Assembly: GCF_028714775.1 (NCBI RefSeq)
Contig: NZ_JAQTLS010000020.1
Span: 1 to 64,000, forward strand
Direction of reading: 5' to 3'
DNA: 64,000 nucleotides
DNA from: Thiothrix sp.
GTDB taxonomy: Bacteria > Pseudomonadota > Gammaproteobacteria > Thiotrichales > Thiotrichaceae
Positions 53,723 through 63,014 of the stretch are shown here, in pieces (within the stretch, counting starts at the first letter, position 1; each line of letters opens with the position of its first letter). Made by a program: the position numbers and the translations under genes. The notes beneath the pieces were generated by a model. It had not been told where the DNA came from, searched no databases, and was given only the letters and a program-made list of their open reading frames with translations.

Positions 53723-54076
53723 ATGCGCAAAATCCTTTTTCTGCCATTGTTGGCGTTATCACTCGCGCTGAGCGCCTGCGGTGAAAAGAAACCCGATGCC
53801 CCCAATAGCGTCAAACCAGTGGCTGCCCTGTCGGAAGTTGCCCCTGTTACCAGCGCTCCCAGCAACCTGTCTGGCAAGGAATTGCACGACGCCAACTGCA
53901 TCAGTTGCCACGATTCCAGTAAATACACCCGCGCTGACCACAAAATGCAGGATTTCGCCATGCTCTCCGCGCAAGTGAAGCGTTGCGATGCCAATTTGGG
54001 GGCAAAGTTGTTCGACGAAGATATTGATAAAATTATCAATTACATGAATGACACTTACTACAAATTCCCGAAGTAA
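53723..54076 (+). CDS. Lipoprotein c-type cytochrome
   Basis: This 117-aa protein has a lipoprotein signal (ALSLALSAC) and one haem-binding motif CISCH with the distal Met in the following segment (HKMQDF or FAMLSAQ). A CxxCH monohaem cytochrome anchored in the membrane can carry electrons in respiration. ATG 53723 follows GGAG. It lies five bases before the ferredoxin gene, so the two are co-transcribed. Confidence 0.85.
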   Translation: MRKILFLPLLALSLALSACGEKKPDAPNSVKPVAALSEVAPVTSAPSNLSGKELHDANCISCHDSSKYTRADHKMQDFAMLSAQVKRCDANLGAKLFDEDIDKIINYMNDTYYKFPK

Positions 54077-54080
54077 GCGC

Positions 54081-54383
54081 ATGGCCTATACCGTCACCAT
54101 CCAAAATACCCCGTGGCAATTCCAAGTCCACGAGGGCGAAACCGTGTTGCAGGCTGCTTTACGCCAAGAAATCCCCGTGCCGTGGGGTTGTGGCGGCGGG
54201 GTATGCGGCGTGTGCATGGGACATATCGTGTTGGGGGAAATGGTTTACCCCGACGGCGAACCCATCGCACTGTTTGAGGAGGATGCCGAAGCTGGGAAGG
54301 GGCTGTTTTGCGTCGGGCATCCGATTTCCGACCTGATCCTTGACCTGCCGGAAATGGATGAAGATTGGGAACCGTTTGATTAG
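54081..54383 (+). CDS. 2Fe-2S plant-type ferredoxin
   Basis: This 100-aa protein has the ferredoxin fold with cluster Cys residues in PWGCGGGVCGVCMG and the distant GLFCVGHP. The first three have the CX4CX2C-like spacing of plant-type 2Fe-2S ferredoxins. The partner is unknown. Its stop overlaps the convergent GDYXXLXY gene by 4 bases. Confidence 0.85.
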   Translation: MAYTVTIQNTPWQFQVHEGETVLQAALRQEIPVPWGCGGGVCGVCMGHIVLGEMVYPDGEPIALFEEDAEAGKGLFCVGHPISDLILDLPEMDEDWEPFD

Positions 54384-54892
54384 TTGGCGGTTTCCAGTGC
54401 TGTTTTCCACGGTTTGCCGTCGATCAACAAATCCTTGAGTACCGCGTTGCCATCAGTATCCACCGACAACACGATGGAGCCTTGCTTGTCGCGTACTTTG
54501 GTATCGAGTGCTGCCGCGTGTTCTTCGGGGATGTAAAAACGTTCAATGCCTGCATTAAAGCGTCCAGCATCGCATTCCCCCCGGATCAGCAGCGTGCAGT
54601 CTGACGGCAAACTGTCCGCAGGGTAAAAACCTAGCGTGGGCTTCAGGCAAATGGCAGCTTTGCCGCTGTAAGAGGCGTAGCCGCCATCCCCGCTTTCGCA
54701 TACCTGCCCGACCCCGTAAGCCACGTTGTAGGTCAGGTAATGCCCAGATAGCAAATCTCGCGGGTCAAAGCCTTCGATGGGCAAAGTCACTTCCGTGCCG
54801 CTGGCGCGTTGCATATTTTTCAAGTAGGCCGTGCCTACCAGCGCAATCAGGGGTAATACCAAAGCTACGATCAGCCATGTACGTTTGTTCAT
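54380..54892 (-). CDS. GDYXXLXY-domain protein
   Basis: This 170-aa protein has an N-terminal membrane segment (WLIVALVLPLIALVGTAYL) and the motif region DPRDLLSGHYLTYNVAY, a GHYLTY variant of the GDYXXLXY family. These proteins usually pair with DUF2157 membrane proteins, as here. ATG 54892 overlaps the DUF2157 stop as ATGA. The function is unknown. Confidence 0.8.
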   Translation of the reverse strand: MNKRTWLIVALVLPLIALVGTAYLKNMQRASGTEVTLPIEGFDPRDLLSGHYLTYNVAYGVGQVCESGDGGYASYSGKAAICLKPTLGFYPADSLPSDCTLLIRGECDAGRFNAGIERFYIPEEHAAALDTKVRDKQGSIVLSVDTDGNAVLKDLLIDGKPWKTALETAN

Positions 54893-56088
54893 GCTTTCAG
54901 CCCCTTTGTCCATTGCTGCAAATGTTCGCGCCCTTTGTACCACAGCCACGCAATCCCCATGATCAACCCGCCGGAGACGATCAGGCCGATGCCTGTCGCT
55001 GCCAGCCCACCCATTGCTTGAAAATACAGGATCACAAAGCGCAAACCGATCAGGAAAGTAACAAGGTTAAAGGTGCGTTGATGCCCAATATTTCCCGCAT
55101 GTACCGCATACAGAAACAGGATAGCAAGCGTCAGTAAGGGGGCGCGGATGTCGTCCGCCTGCCAGAAACTCACGTCGCTATGGTCGTAAGCACTGAACAG
55201 GCTGTAGCGGCTTTCCCCGCTAAACAGCAAGTCAGGGTGGTAATACAGCAGCAGCAAGGCCAGTGCCGCCAGTAATAACACTTTGTTTAATAGACTGTAA
55301 TTACGCTGCATGGCAATGCTGCCCGCCAGTATCCCGCCTGCGATATAGGCCGGGATGTACCGTGCCACTTGGTAGTTCTCCATATCCCCGCCGGAATGGG
55401 TAATGTCGGCAAACACCAGCGCGACCACCGCACTGAGCTGGAACCAAAAGAACAGGCTGCTACTGAAACCTTGCAAGGTTTTCACCTGTACGCTGGCTTG
55501 GTAGAGCACCGCCGTCAGCAGCGGGGCAAGCAATAACACTGCCGGGAGTTCATTCCAAGTATGCTCAAACTCCACGCCGATAGGCACTACGATGCTCCAC
55601 AATACCCCGTGCAGGAACAGCGTTACCCACAAAAAGCGTGTAAACAGGTTGCTGGCAAACAGGCTGAGCAAAAAGGTAATCACTGCCCAGAACAGCAGCG
55701 CGTGATACCACTCGCCACCCGTGTGAAAAATCTGTGAAATCAGCCCAATGCTCGACAAGCACAGCAGCATGAAGCTGACCAGCAGCACTTCAAACCAGAT
55801 GCCGTGCTGTTGATTGGGATATTGTGCATAAATCCCGCCAGCGATTAAGGCAAGCAAGGCAAAATCAGCGCCCAGTTTCACACTGTCGGGAATGTCTACC
55901 CAGTTGGCAGCAATCAAGGAAATGACCCCCAGCCCGATAATGGCAGCGCCGAGGATCATAAAGCTATAAATCCACCAGTTAGCGTGCTGCGGGTGGTCGG
56001 ATTCAAAAGCGAGGATGGCAGTATGTTGGTCGGGGGTAATAAGTCCGGCTTGTAGCCACTGATCCAGTTTTCTTGTAATCATTCCCAT
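54889..56088 (-). CDS. DUF2157-type integral membrane protein
   Basis: This 399-aa protein begins with a cytoplasmic helical part (LDQWLQAGLITPDQHTAIL) and then has about ten membrane segments, starting WWIYSFMILGAAIIGLGVI. The layout and the adjacent GDYXXLXY gene are typical of the DUF2157/DUF4401 pair. The function is unknown. It is divergent from the mlaE-like gene. Confidence 0.8.
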   Translation of the reverse strand: MGMITRKLDQWLQAGLITPDQHTAILAFESDHPQHANWWIYSFMILGAAIIGLGVISLIAANWVDIPDSVKLGADFALLALIAGGIYAQYPNQQHGIWFEVLLVSFMLLCLSSIGLISQIFHTGGEWYHALLFWAVITFLLSLFASNLFTRFLWVTLFLHGVLWSIVVPIGVEFEHTWNELPAVLLLAPLLTAVLYQASVQVKTLQGFSSSLFFWFQLSAVVALVFADITHSGGDMENYQVARYIPAYIAGGILAGSIAMQRNYSLLNKVLLLAALALLLLYYHPDLLFSGESRYSLFSAYDHSDVSFWQADDIRAPLLTLAILFLYAVHAGNIGHQRTFNLVTFLIGLRFVILYFQAMGGLAATGIGLIVSGGLIMGIAWLWYKGREHLQQWTKGLKA

Positions 56089-56144
56089 GCAGTGCTCCCG
56101 CTGTTATTGTGTCGCTATGTCTTTATGTTTTTATCAGTGTAGCA

Positions 56145-57272
56145 ATGATTCAACTGGAACAGAAACAACAAGACGGCACGCTCCACCTTTTGTTGCAAGG
56201 GCATTGGGAATTAGCGCAATCCGTCGCCATCAAAGCTGCGTTAAAAGCGGTGCAGCCAGCTATTGCTGAAACCGTGGTGATTGATGTCCACGCCGTTGTC
56301 CATCTTGATGTCACTGCCGCATGGCTAGTCTACCAGCAAGTACAACGCTGGCAGCAGCAAGGGCATGACGTCCGCTTTGAACATTTTCCCACCGAATACC
56401 TTGGCTATTTTGATGCTGCGGCGAAAGAAACGGAGATTTCTTGCGCCACCCCTGATAAGGGGAGGTTGGGAGGGGTTTCTTTAATGATTCGGCGGCTGGG
56501 TAAACAAATTTTCAGTTTAGGCCACATCCTGCATTCCGCCACTATCTTCTTCGGTCATAGCCTAGTCGCCTTATTCAGCAGCCTATTATCGCCACACCTG
56601 TTCCGCATCCGCTCGGTATTTCACCACGTTTTTGCCACGGGCATCAGTGCCGTACCGATTGTGGCGTTGATTGCCTGCCTGATTAGCATCGTTATCACCT
56701 ATCAAGGTGGTGGGCAATTACGCGATTTAGGGGCGGAACTTTACACCGTGGATATGGTGACGATTTCCGTGCTGCGTGAATTGGGCGTATTGTTGACCGC
56801 GATCATGGTGGCAGGGCGTTCTGGCAGTGCCTTTGCCGCTGAAATCGGCCTGATGAAAACCAATCAGGAAGTGGATGCGTTGCAGGTCATGGGTAAAGAC
56901 CCGTTCCTGATTTTGGTGGTTCCGCGCTTGGTGGCGTTGGTGGTGGCTTTGCCGTTGCTGACCATCGTGGCGGATATTGTGGCGTTGGCGGCGGCGGCGC
57001 TGATTTGTTCTACCATTCTGGACATTTCTTTCATCCAATTTTTTACCCGTATTGAAACCAATATTGAGTTCCGTACCTTTGCCGCCGGACTGATCAAAGC
57101 GCCATTTTTCGCCGTGGTCATTGCCCTGATCGGCTGTTGGCAGGGGATGCGGGTTACGGGTTCGTCGGAAAGTTTGGGCAAACACACGACCAAAGCGGTG
57201 GTGGATTCGATCTTTTTGGTATTGGTATTGGATGCCCTGTTTTCCGTGTTGTTCTACCGGCTGGGGTTTTAG
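56145..57272 (+). CDS. MlaE-family permease with N-terminal STAS-like domain
   Basis: This 375-aa protein has a STAS-like N-terminus (about 1-95, MlaB-like) fused to an MlaE permease. The permease carries ISIVITYQGGGQLRDLGAEL, AIMVAGRSGSAFAAEIGLMK and IVADIVALAAAALICSTI. It forms the membrane part of a phospholipid transporter between inner and outer membrane. A palindromic repeat is inserted in frame at 56449-56480. ATG 56145 is the best start. Confidence 0.85.
   Translation: MIQLEQKQQDGTLHLLLQGHWELAQSVAIKAALKAVQPAIAETVVIDVHAVVHLDVTAAWLVYQQVQRWQQQGHDVRFEHFPTEYLGYFDAAAKETEISCATPDKGRLGGVSLMIRRLGKQIFSLGHILHSATIFFGHSLVALFSSLLSPHLFRIRSVFHHVFATGISAVPIVALIACLISIVITYQGGGQLRDLGAELYTVDMVTISVLRELGVLLTAIMVAGRSGSAFAAEIGLMKTNQEVDALQVMGKDPFLILVVPRLVALVVALPLLTIVADIVALAAAALICSTILDISFIQFFTRIETNIEFRTFAAGLIKAPFFAVVIALIGCWQGMRVTGSSESLGKHTTKAVVDSIFLVLVLDALFSVLFYRLGF
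56449..56480 (+). repeat. Palindromic repeat inserted in frame in mlaE-like gene
   Basis: CCCCTGATAAGGGG (56449-56462) is a perfect hairpin, followed by AGGTTGGGAGGGGTTTC. Its translation (TPDKGRLGGVS) lies in the linker between the STAS-like domain and the permease, where an insertion is harmless. Confidence 0.7.
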
Positions 57273-57274
57273 GC

Positions 57275-58033
57275 ATGGAAATCCTGATCAGTATCCGCAA
57301 TCTTGTTAACCAATTCGGCAAGCAGCGCGTACACGACGGGCTAAACCTCGACATTTATCGCGGCGAAATACTGGGGATTGTCGGCGGTTCCGGTTCTGGC
57401 AAATCGGTGCTGTTGCGTTCCATTTTGGGGCTGGATAAGCCGCGCAGTGGGGAAATCGAGTTCAGCGGGCAGGAACTGACCCACCTGACCGCCAAAGACT
57501 TTGCCAACCTGAAACAGCATTGGGGCGTTATGTTCCAACGTGGGGCGCTGTTTTCCTCGCTGACGGTGGCGGACAATATCCAGTTCCCGCTGCGTGAATT
57601 TTCCACGCTTGAGCCGGACGAATGCCGCGAACTCATGTACGTGCGTCTGGAAATGGTTGGGCTGGAGCGGCATGTGGCGGATAAGTTTCCAGCGGAACTC
57701 TCCGGTGGCATGGTCAAGCGCGTAGCACTGGCACGGGCGTTGGCACTTGATCCGGTGGTATTGTTTCTGGATGAGCCGACTTCCGGCCTCGACCCGGTAT
57801 CGGCGGAAGAGTTTGACCACTTGATTGCTGCGCTGCACAGCAACCTTGGTTTGACCGTTGTCATGGTGACACACGATCTGGATAGCCTATTCTCAACCTG
57901 TGAGCGGATTGCTATGCTGGTCGATAAACAGGTGGTTGCTGGTACATTGCGGGAAATACTGGCGAACCCTAATCCACAAATCCAGCAATATTTCAGCGGC
58001 GGGCGTGCGAAGGCACTCCTAAAGGAGACTTGA
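57275..58033 (+). CDS. MlaF-family ABC ATPase
   Basis: This 252-aa ATPase has Walker A GIVGGSGSGKSVLLRSI, the MlaF-type Q-loop region WGVMFQRGALFSSLTV, signature FPAELSGGMVKRVALARAL and Walker B VVLFLDEPTSGLDPVS. It powers the MlaE-like permease. It starts two bases after that gene; a longer upstream reading lies within it and is not used. Confidence 0.92.
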   Translation: MEILISIRNLVNQFGKQRVHDGLNLDIYRGEILGIVGGSGSGKSVLLRSILGLDKPRSGEIEFSGQELTHLTAKDFANLKQHWGVMFQRGALFSSLTVADNIQFPLREFSTLEPDECRELMYVRLEMVGLERHVADKFPAELSGGMVKRVALARALALDPVVLFLDEPTSGLDPVSAEEFDHLIAALHSNLGLTVVMVTHDLDSLFSTCERIAMLVDKQVVAGTLREILANPNPQIQQYFSGGRAKALLKET

Positions 58034-58935
58034 TGGAACGCGACACCCACTATTTTATGGTCGGGCTGTTTGTCATCGTGACGGCGGTCGCGGGCTTTTT
58101 CTTTGGCAGCCTGTTTTACGAAAAGCCGTATGTCGCCACCACTGCGTATGATGTCCACTTCGATATTCCGGTGGCGGGCTTGGCGCAAGGCAGTGAAGTC
58201 CGTTACATGGGGATCAAAGTTGGCGAAGTCTCACGGGTTTCCCTATTGCCACAAGCACCCGTGCGGGTCGCGGTCAGGGTTGCGTTGGAAACGGGTACGC
58301 CCGTCAATACCGCCACGGTTGCGATCTTGCGCCAACAAGGGCTGACTGGCGTGCCGTTTGTCAGTTTGGAACAGGACGAAGCGCGTAAAGCTGAACCCTT
58401 GGTTGCCACAGCAGGCGCAGAATTACCCGTGATTCCCTCCAAACTGGTCGGTATGGATGCGCTGATGCAACAACTGCCTGATCTGGAACAACGCCTTGCT
58501 ACCGTGCTGGAGTCCGCCAATAAAGTGCTGGACGACGAAAACCGCAAACAATTCGCCGAATTGTTGAAAAACCTTAACGACGCTTCGGCAAGCCTGCCGG
58601 AACTGATCAAGCACCTGAATCAAGCCTCGGCAAGCCTGCCTGAAATGATGAAAAACTTAGGGCAAACCAGCCGCAAGCTGGGCGATTTATCCGGGCAAAT
58701 GGATAGCGCCGTGCAACAAATCGACAAATTGGCGAAGGACATCGACCGCGTAGTGGTGAATAACGAACCCAACATCAACAGCTTGCTGGGCGAAGGCAGC
58801 GAAAACCTCAAACAATTGCTGGAGGAATCACGCAAGACCGCCGTTTCCATCCACCAATTGAGCGATAAGTTGGGGCAGAACCCGTCACAAATCATTTACC
58901 AGCCTGCCCCGCAGGGAACGGAGTTGCCGCGATGA
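58033..58935 (+). CDS. MlaD-family MCE-domain lipid-binding protein
   Basis: This 300-aa protein has one N-terminal membrane anchor (HYFMVGLFVIVTAVAGFFF) and an MCE domain (GLAQGSEVRYMGIKVGEVSRV, LTGVPFVSLEQ). A long coiled-coil-like region carries tandem units such as LPELIKHLNQASASLPEMMK. MCE proteins bind lipids in the periplasm. ATG 58033 overlaps the mlaF-like stop. Confidence 0.9.
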   Translation: MERDTHYFMVGLFVIVTAVAGFFFGSLFYEKPYVATTAYDVHFDIPVAGLAQGSEVRYMGIKVGEVSRVSLLPQAPVRVAVRVALETGTPVNTATVAILRQQGLTGVPFVSLEQDEARKAEPLVATAGAELPVIPSKLVGMDALMQQLPDLEQRLATVLESANKVLDDENRKQFAELLKNLNDASASLPELIKHLNQASASLPEMMKNLGQTSRKLGDLSGQMDSAVQQIDKLAKDIDRVVVNNEPNINSLLGEGSENLKQLLEESRKTAVSIHQLSDKLGQNPSQIIYQPAPQGTELPR

Positions 58936-59576
58936 TGAAGAACCCCTCACCCCAACCCCTCTCCCTCAAGGGGCGAGGGGCTAAAAATGGAATTTTGGGT
59001 TTATTTCTGGTTTGGCTATTGGTCGCTTGTTCATTGCCGTTGAAAAGCGATTTGCCTACTGATCAAGTTTATCGCCTACAGCCGCAGGTGGAGGTTGTCC
59101 CGCAAGCCTCCAATATCAACCTGTACCTGCCGAAAGTGGAGGTCAGCCCGGAACTGGATAACGCCCACATTGCCTTGATTAAGCCGCCCAACCAGCAGGA
59201 TTTCATTGCCAAGAGCCGCTGGCCTGACAACCTTTCTACGTATTTGCACGGGGTAGTGCTGGATGCGCTGTCGCGCAGTGGCAGTTTCCAATCGGTTTCC
59301 AGCCAAATGGTGGGCAAGGATGACAATTACCGCTTAGTATTGCGCGTGTCCGCATTTCAGGCCGAATACCCGCCGGGTGGCAAGGGCAGTGCGTCAGTGG
59401 ATGTGGTGATGGATGCGATGCTGGTGCGGGTATTGGATCAGCGTTTGCTGGGGCAGCACCGTTACGCCATCCACAAGGGCAATGTGCCAGTCAGTACGGG
59501 CAAGATTGTGGAAGCACTGGAACAGGCGTTGGGTGAGGGGATTGCGGCGATGGTGGCGGATTTGCACGGTGACTGA
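58932..59576 (+). CDS. PqiC/ABC-type auxiliary lipoprotein
   Basis: This 214-aa lipoprotein has a lipid Cys in LLVACSLPLK and a mature domain of the ABC-type transport auxiliary family (YRLQPQVEVVPQ, RWPDNLSTYLHGVVLDALSRSG). It is the outer-membrane-facing partner of the MCE system. The signal peptide is preceded by SPQPLSLKGRGA, the translation of a palindromic repeat. ATG 58932 overlaps the mlaD-like stop as ATGA. Confidence 0.85.
   Translation: MMKNPSPQPLSLKGRGAKNGILGLFLVWLLVACSLPLKSDLPTDQVYRLQPQVEVVPQASNINLYLPKVEVSPELDNAHIALIKPPNQQDFIAKSRWPDNLSTYLHGVVLDALSRSGSFQSVSSQMVGKDDNYRLVLRVSAFQAEYPPGGKGSASVDVVMDAMLVRVLDQRLLGQHRYAIHKGNVPVSTGKIVEALEQALGEGIAAMVADLHGD
58942..58980 (+). repeat. Palindromic repeat inserted in the lipoprotein signal region
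   Basis: CCCCTCTCCCTCAAG followed by GGGCGAGGGG forms a hairpin of C-rich and G-rich arms (58956-58980), preceded by ACCCCTCACCCCAA. The in-frame translation adds about 15 residues before the hydrophobic signal core. Confidence 0.7.
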
Positions 59577-59592
59577 CCGCAACGCTTGGCGT

Positions 59593-60093
59593 TTATTTAT
59601 CCAGATTTTTCTGAATCGCTTTCAGTGGCATAAATAGGTTTTCAAGTTGTTCAGGAGCTGCCAGAAAACCAAACTGCACATAATATTGCCGTGCAGCAGC
59701 GTGTTTGGCATCGACAAACAGACCAGCCAAGCCCATTGCGTGGTTGACTTCCAATGTTTTTTGCATGGCTTCAACTAACAGGTAAGCGCCATAGCCTTGG
59801 CGTTGGCAATATTTGCTCACAGCCAGCCGCGCCAGTTTCGCAGCGGGGATGCGTGTTGGGTATTTCTTGGCTAATTCGGGCGGTAAGTCTTCTGCCAAGA
59901 CTTCGCAAACGGTTAGGGTCATGTAGGCGAGAATAGTGTCCGGCTGCGTTTCATCCACCAAAACATAGGTGCGGGAGATACCTTTGTCTTGATGTTGGCG
60001 GGCGGTGGTTTGTAAGTATTGGTTTAAGGCAACATCCCCGCAATCAAAGGTGGCACGCTGATGTGCATTGGTTAAAGGAACAGCAATTTTCAC
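59593..60093 (-). CDS. GNAT acetyltransferase toxin (TacT-like)
   Basis: This 166-aa GNAT protein has the acetyl-CoA loop QRQGYGAYLLVEAM and the family-typical opening HQRATFDCGDVALNQYLQTTA, plus RQYYVQFGF with the catalytic-side Tyr. TacT toxins acetylate the amino group of aminoacyl-tRNA. It directly follows a DUF1778 antitoxin gene with no gap. Confidence 0.88.
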   Translation of the reverse strand: MKIAVPLTNAHQRATFDCGDVALNQYLQTTARQHQDKGISRTYVLVDETQPDTILAYMTLTVCEVLAEDLPPELAKKYPTRIPAAKLARLAVSKYCQRQGYGAYLLVEAMQKTLEVNHAMGLAGLFVDAKHAAARQYYVQFGFLAAPEQLENLFMPLKAIQKNLDK

Positions 60094-60372
60094 TCAACGT
60101 AACCCTTGTTTGTGGGCAGCCACAGCCTGTAGCAACTTGGCATTGGGTTTGGGTGGGTTTTCCAATAAGTTAAAAAACCATTCTGTATTGCGGCGCGACA
60201 GGCGAATGATGTTTTCCTGTTCAATCATGCGCTGCGCTTTTTCCAGTGCCGCTTGTACTAGAAATTGGTTAAGGGTTGCTCCCGAAAGTTCGGCTGCTTG
60301 AGCCAATAGTTGTTTAACTTCTTCGGAAATACGTGCCGTGATACGTTCGTTTTTTGCTATTACCGCTTGCAT
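60094..60372 (-). CDS. DUF1778 antitoxin (TacA-like)
   Basis: This 92-aa protein begins ERITARISEEVKQLLAQAAE, a ribbon-helix-helix start, then LSGATLNQFLVQAALEKAQRM as in DUF1778/TacA. The C-terminal part (NTEWFFNLLENPPKPNAKL) binds the toxin in related pairs. It precedes the TacT-like gene and probably represses the operon. Confidence 0.9.
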   Translation of the reverse strand: MQAVIAKNERITARISEEVKQLLAQAAELSGATLNQFLVQAALEKAQRMIEQENIIRLSRRNTEWFFNLLENPPKPNAKLLQAVAAHKQGLR

Positions 60373-60529
60373 GGGGTTAGCCTATGGTGGTGACAAAATG
60401 ACACCAAAACTATAGGTTCTGTGCTGTGGCTTGTCAAGAACCGTATTGAGTGATCGTCAGTCCACAACAGGCGATGTATACCCGCATCCGTGATCTCGAA
60501 GCGTCAGGTGTACAGTAGGGGGAGGCACG

Positions 60530-60901
60530 CTACGAAAGTACCTCACGTATCGCCTGCTCCGCAACCGGGTACTGCAACACCGCATGAATTGGGAATAATT
60601 CCACCAGCTTCCCCACATACGGCGCTTCATCGGGATGTACAAACACAATCACCTTCGTATCCGGCGCAAACCGTTGCAGGGCGTGCAGCGTAACATCCAG
60701 ATTGCACAGATTTGCCCCGGCGTAGTTGTTGCCGTATCCGTAGATGAATTCCCCCGCCAGAAAATCGGGTTGCTGCTTTTGTAAGGCTTTGTGCAACTTG
60801 CGGGCAGCGCTGAAGCGCTCCTCTTGTATGCCAAGTTGTTGGTACAAGCCACTGAAATTGGGGTGAAATGGGGATTCGACCAAGGAAAAAAGTGTTTTCA
60901 T
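60530..60901 (-). CDS. Conserved hypothetical protein, 123 aa
   Basis: The sequence reads FSLVESPFHPNFSGLYQQLG, then QPDFLAGEFIYGYGNNYAGA and TKVIVFVHPDEAPYVGKLVEL. No family is recognised. It has no signal peptide or membrane segment and looks like a small alpha/beta domain. ATG 60901 is chosen; longer readings approach the divergent ispG gene. Confidence 0.6.
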   Translation of the reverse strand: MKTLFSLVESPFHPNFSGLYQQLGIQEERFSAARKLHKALQKQQPDFLAGEFIYGYGNNYAGANLCNLDVTLHALQRFAPDTKVIVFVHPDEAPYVGKLVELFPIHAVLQYPVAEQAIREVLS

Positions 60902-60986
60902 GCTGCCGCCAGTAATAATCACGTCACTGCCAATTATCGCATGATAGGGCATAATGCCTACATCCGAAAAACACGCTGAAAACAAC

Positions 60987-62210
60987 ATGACCAACAACAC
61001 TCCAATCCAACGTCATCGCACTGTCCCCGTAAAAGTGGGCAACATCATCGTCGGTGGCAGCGCCCCGGTCGTCGTGCAATCCATGACCAACACCGATACC
61101 GCTGATGCGCTGCGTACCGCCATCCAGTGCGCGGAACTGGCGCGTGCCGGTTCCGAACTGGTGCGCATTACCGTTAATTCGCAGGAAGCTGCCGAAGCAC
61201 TCCCTGCCGTGCGCGAGCAGTTGGATAAAATGGGCTGCGATGTGCCGCTGATTGGCGATTTCCATTTCAACGGGCATAAGTTGCTGACGGCTGTCCCCGA
61301 ATGTGCACAAGCACTCGCCAAATACCGGATCAACCCCGGCAATGTGGGGCGCGGTAAGAAACACGACGAACAATTCGCGCAAATGATCGAACTGGCGTGC
61401 CGTTACGACAAGCCCGTGCGCATCGGTGTTAACTGGGGTTCGTTGGATCAGGAATTGCTGGCGAGAAACCTTGACGAAAACAGCAAACGGGCGCAGCCGT
61501 TGGAACTCTACGACGTAATGCACGCCGCGCTGATCGAATCCGCCCTCACCAGTGCGGCACAGGCGGAAGAATACGGCTTGCCGCACGACCATATCATCCT
61601 GTCATGCAAGCTCAGCGAAGTGCAGGGTTTAGTGCGGGCTTACCGCGACATGGCGAGCCGTTGCGATTACCCCTTGCACCTCGGTTTGACCGAAGCAGGC
61701 ATGGGCAGTAAGGGCATTGTGTATTCAACGGCGGCACTCGCGCTGTTATTGCAGGAAGGAATCGGCGACACCATCCGCGTTTCCTTGACGCCTGAACCCC
61801 ATGCCAAACGTGAAAAGGAAGTCATTGTCGCGCAGGAAATCCTGCAAGCCTTAGGGATGCGCTCTTTCACCCCGCAAGTCGTCGCTTGCCCCGGTTGTGG
61901 GCGTACTTCCAGCGATTATTTCCAACGCCTTGCTGAGCAAATCCAAAATTGGCTGCGGGCGCAAATGCCGGTGTGGAAAGGCCAATATCCGGGTGTGGAA
62001 GGCATGTCCGTGGCAGTCATGGGCTGTGTGGTTAATGGGCCTGGCGAAAGCAAACACGCTAATATCGGTATCAGCTTGCCGGGTAGCGGCGAAGTGCCCG
62101 TTGCTCCGGTGTATGAAGACGGGCAGAAAACCGTCACACTCAAGGGCGACATGATTGCTCAGGAATTCCAAGCATTAGTCGAAACCTATGTGCAGCGCAC
62201 CTATGGGTAA
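60987..62210 (+). CDS. ispG: 4-hydroxy-3-methylbut-2-en-1-yl diphosphate synthase IspG
   Basis: This 407-aa Fe-S enzyme catalyses the seventh step of the MEP isoprenoid pathway. It has the opening [20 protein letters not shown], the TIM-barrel region [14 protein letters not shown], and the cluster Cys residues in [15 protein letters not shown] and [19 protein letters not shown] 60987 is chosen from the family start. Length is as usual for gammaproteobacterial IspG. Confidence 0.96.
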   Translation: MTNNTPIQRHRTVPVKVGNIIVGGSAPVVVQSMTNTDTADALRTAIQCAELARAGSELVRITVNSQEAAEALPAVREQLDKMGCDVPLIGDFHFNGHKLLTAVPECAQALAKYRINPGNVGRGKKHDEQFAQMIELACRYDKPVRIGVNWGSLDQELLARNLDENSKRAQPLELYDVMHAALIESALTSAAQAEEYGLPHDHIILSCKLSEVQGLVRAYRDMASRCDYPLHLGLTEAGMGSKGIVYSTAALALLLQEGIGDTIRVSLTPEPHAKREKEVIVAQEILQALGMRSFTPQVVACPGCGRTSSDYFQRLAEQIQNWLRAQMPVWKGQYPGVEGMSVAVMGCVVNGPGESKHANIGISLPGSGEVPVAPVYEDGQKTVTLKGDMIAQEFQALVETYVQRTYG

Positions 62211-62228
62211 ATAAACCGACGGAGGAGG

Positions 62229-63014
62229 ATGGCGATGAAAAAAGCAATGAAGTGGTTGGCGGCAGGTTGCCTGTCGTTGTTGGCGTCGAGCGTAATGGCA
62301 GCGGTGAAAAGCGAAGTGGTGCAATACGAACACGATGGCACAAAATTGACTGGCTACCTGTATTACGATGACGCGCAAACCGGCAAACGTCCCGGCGTGA
62401 TGGTCGTGCACGAATGGTGGGGCTTAAATGACTACGCCAAAAAACGCGCCGAAATGTTGGCAGAGCTGGGTTACGTTGCCTTTGCTGCCGATATGTACGG
62501 CGATGGCAAAGTCACCGACAAGCCCGAACAGGCCAAGGAATGGATGACGGAAACGACTTCCGATGTGGATGCATGGCGGGCGACCGCGAATGCGGGGCTA
62601 GAACAGCTCAAGAAAAGCGACAAGGTTGACCCCACCAAGTTAGCGGCTATTGGTTACTGCTTTGGCGGCGGCACGATTTTGCAGATGGCATATAGCGGCA
62701 CGAAATTGAACGGCGTGGTCAGCTTCCACGGCTCACTGCCTTCCGCCCCGGATGGCACGGAAATCAATACCAAGATACTGGCTTTCCACGGTAATGCGGA
62801 CTCAATGGTTCCGCCCGCGACGGTGAGCAAGTTCATGGAGCAGGTGGAAAAAACCGGGGCAGACACGCAATTCGTCAGTTATACAGGGGCGCGTCATGCC
62901 TTCACCAATCCCGATGCCGCTAAATATGGCATTGAAAACCTGAAGTATGACGAAAAAGCTGACAAGCGTTCGTGGGCGCAGATGCAGGCGTTTTTCACCG
63001 AGATTTTCAAATAG
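62229..63014 (+). CDS. Secreted dienelactone hydrolase family protein
   Basis: This 261-aa protein has a signal peptide (cleavage after VMA near 25) and the dienelactone hydrolase triad: Cys in AAIGYCFGGGTIL, Asp in FHGNADSMVPP and His in GARHAFTNPDA. VVHEWWGLNDYAKKRAEMLA is the family's oxyanion region. The substrate is unknown and it acts in the periplasm. GGAGGA precedes the start. Confidence 0.88.
   Translation: MAMKKAMKWLAAGCLSLLASSVMAAVKSEVVQYEHDGTKLTGYLYYDDAQTGKRPGVMVVHEWWGLNDYAKKRAEMLAELGYVAFAADMYGDGKVTDKPEQAKEWMTETTSDVDAWRATANAGLEQLKKSDKVDPTKLAAIGYCFGGGTILQMAYSGTKLNGVVSFHGSLPSAPDGTEINTKILAFHGNADSMVPPATVSKFMEQVEKTGADTQFVSYTGARHAFTNPDAAKYGIENLKYDEKADKRSWAQMQAFFTEIFK

Noticed and set aside
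53169..53771. Plus-strand frame overlapping waaA
   Set aside because: It is antisense to conserved waaA sequence and has no recognisable domain.
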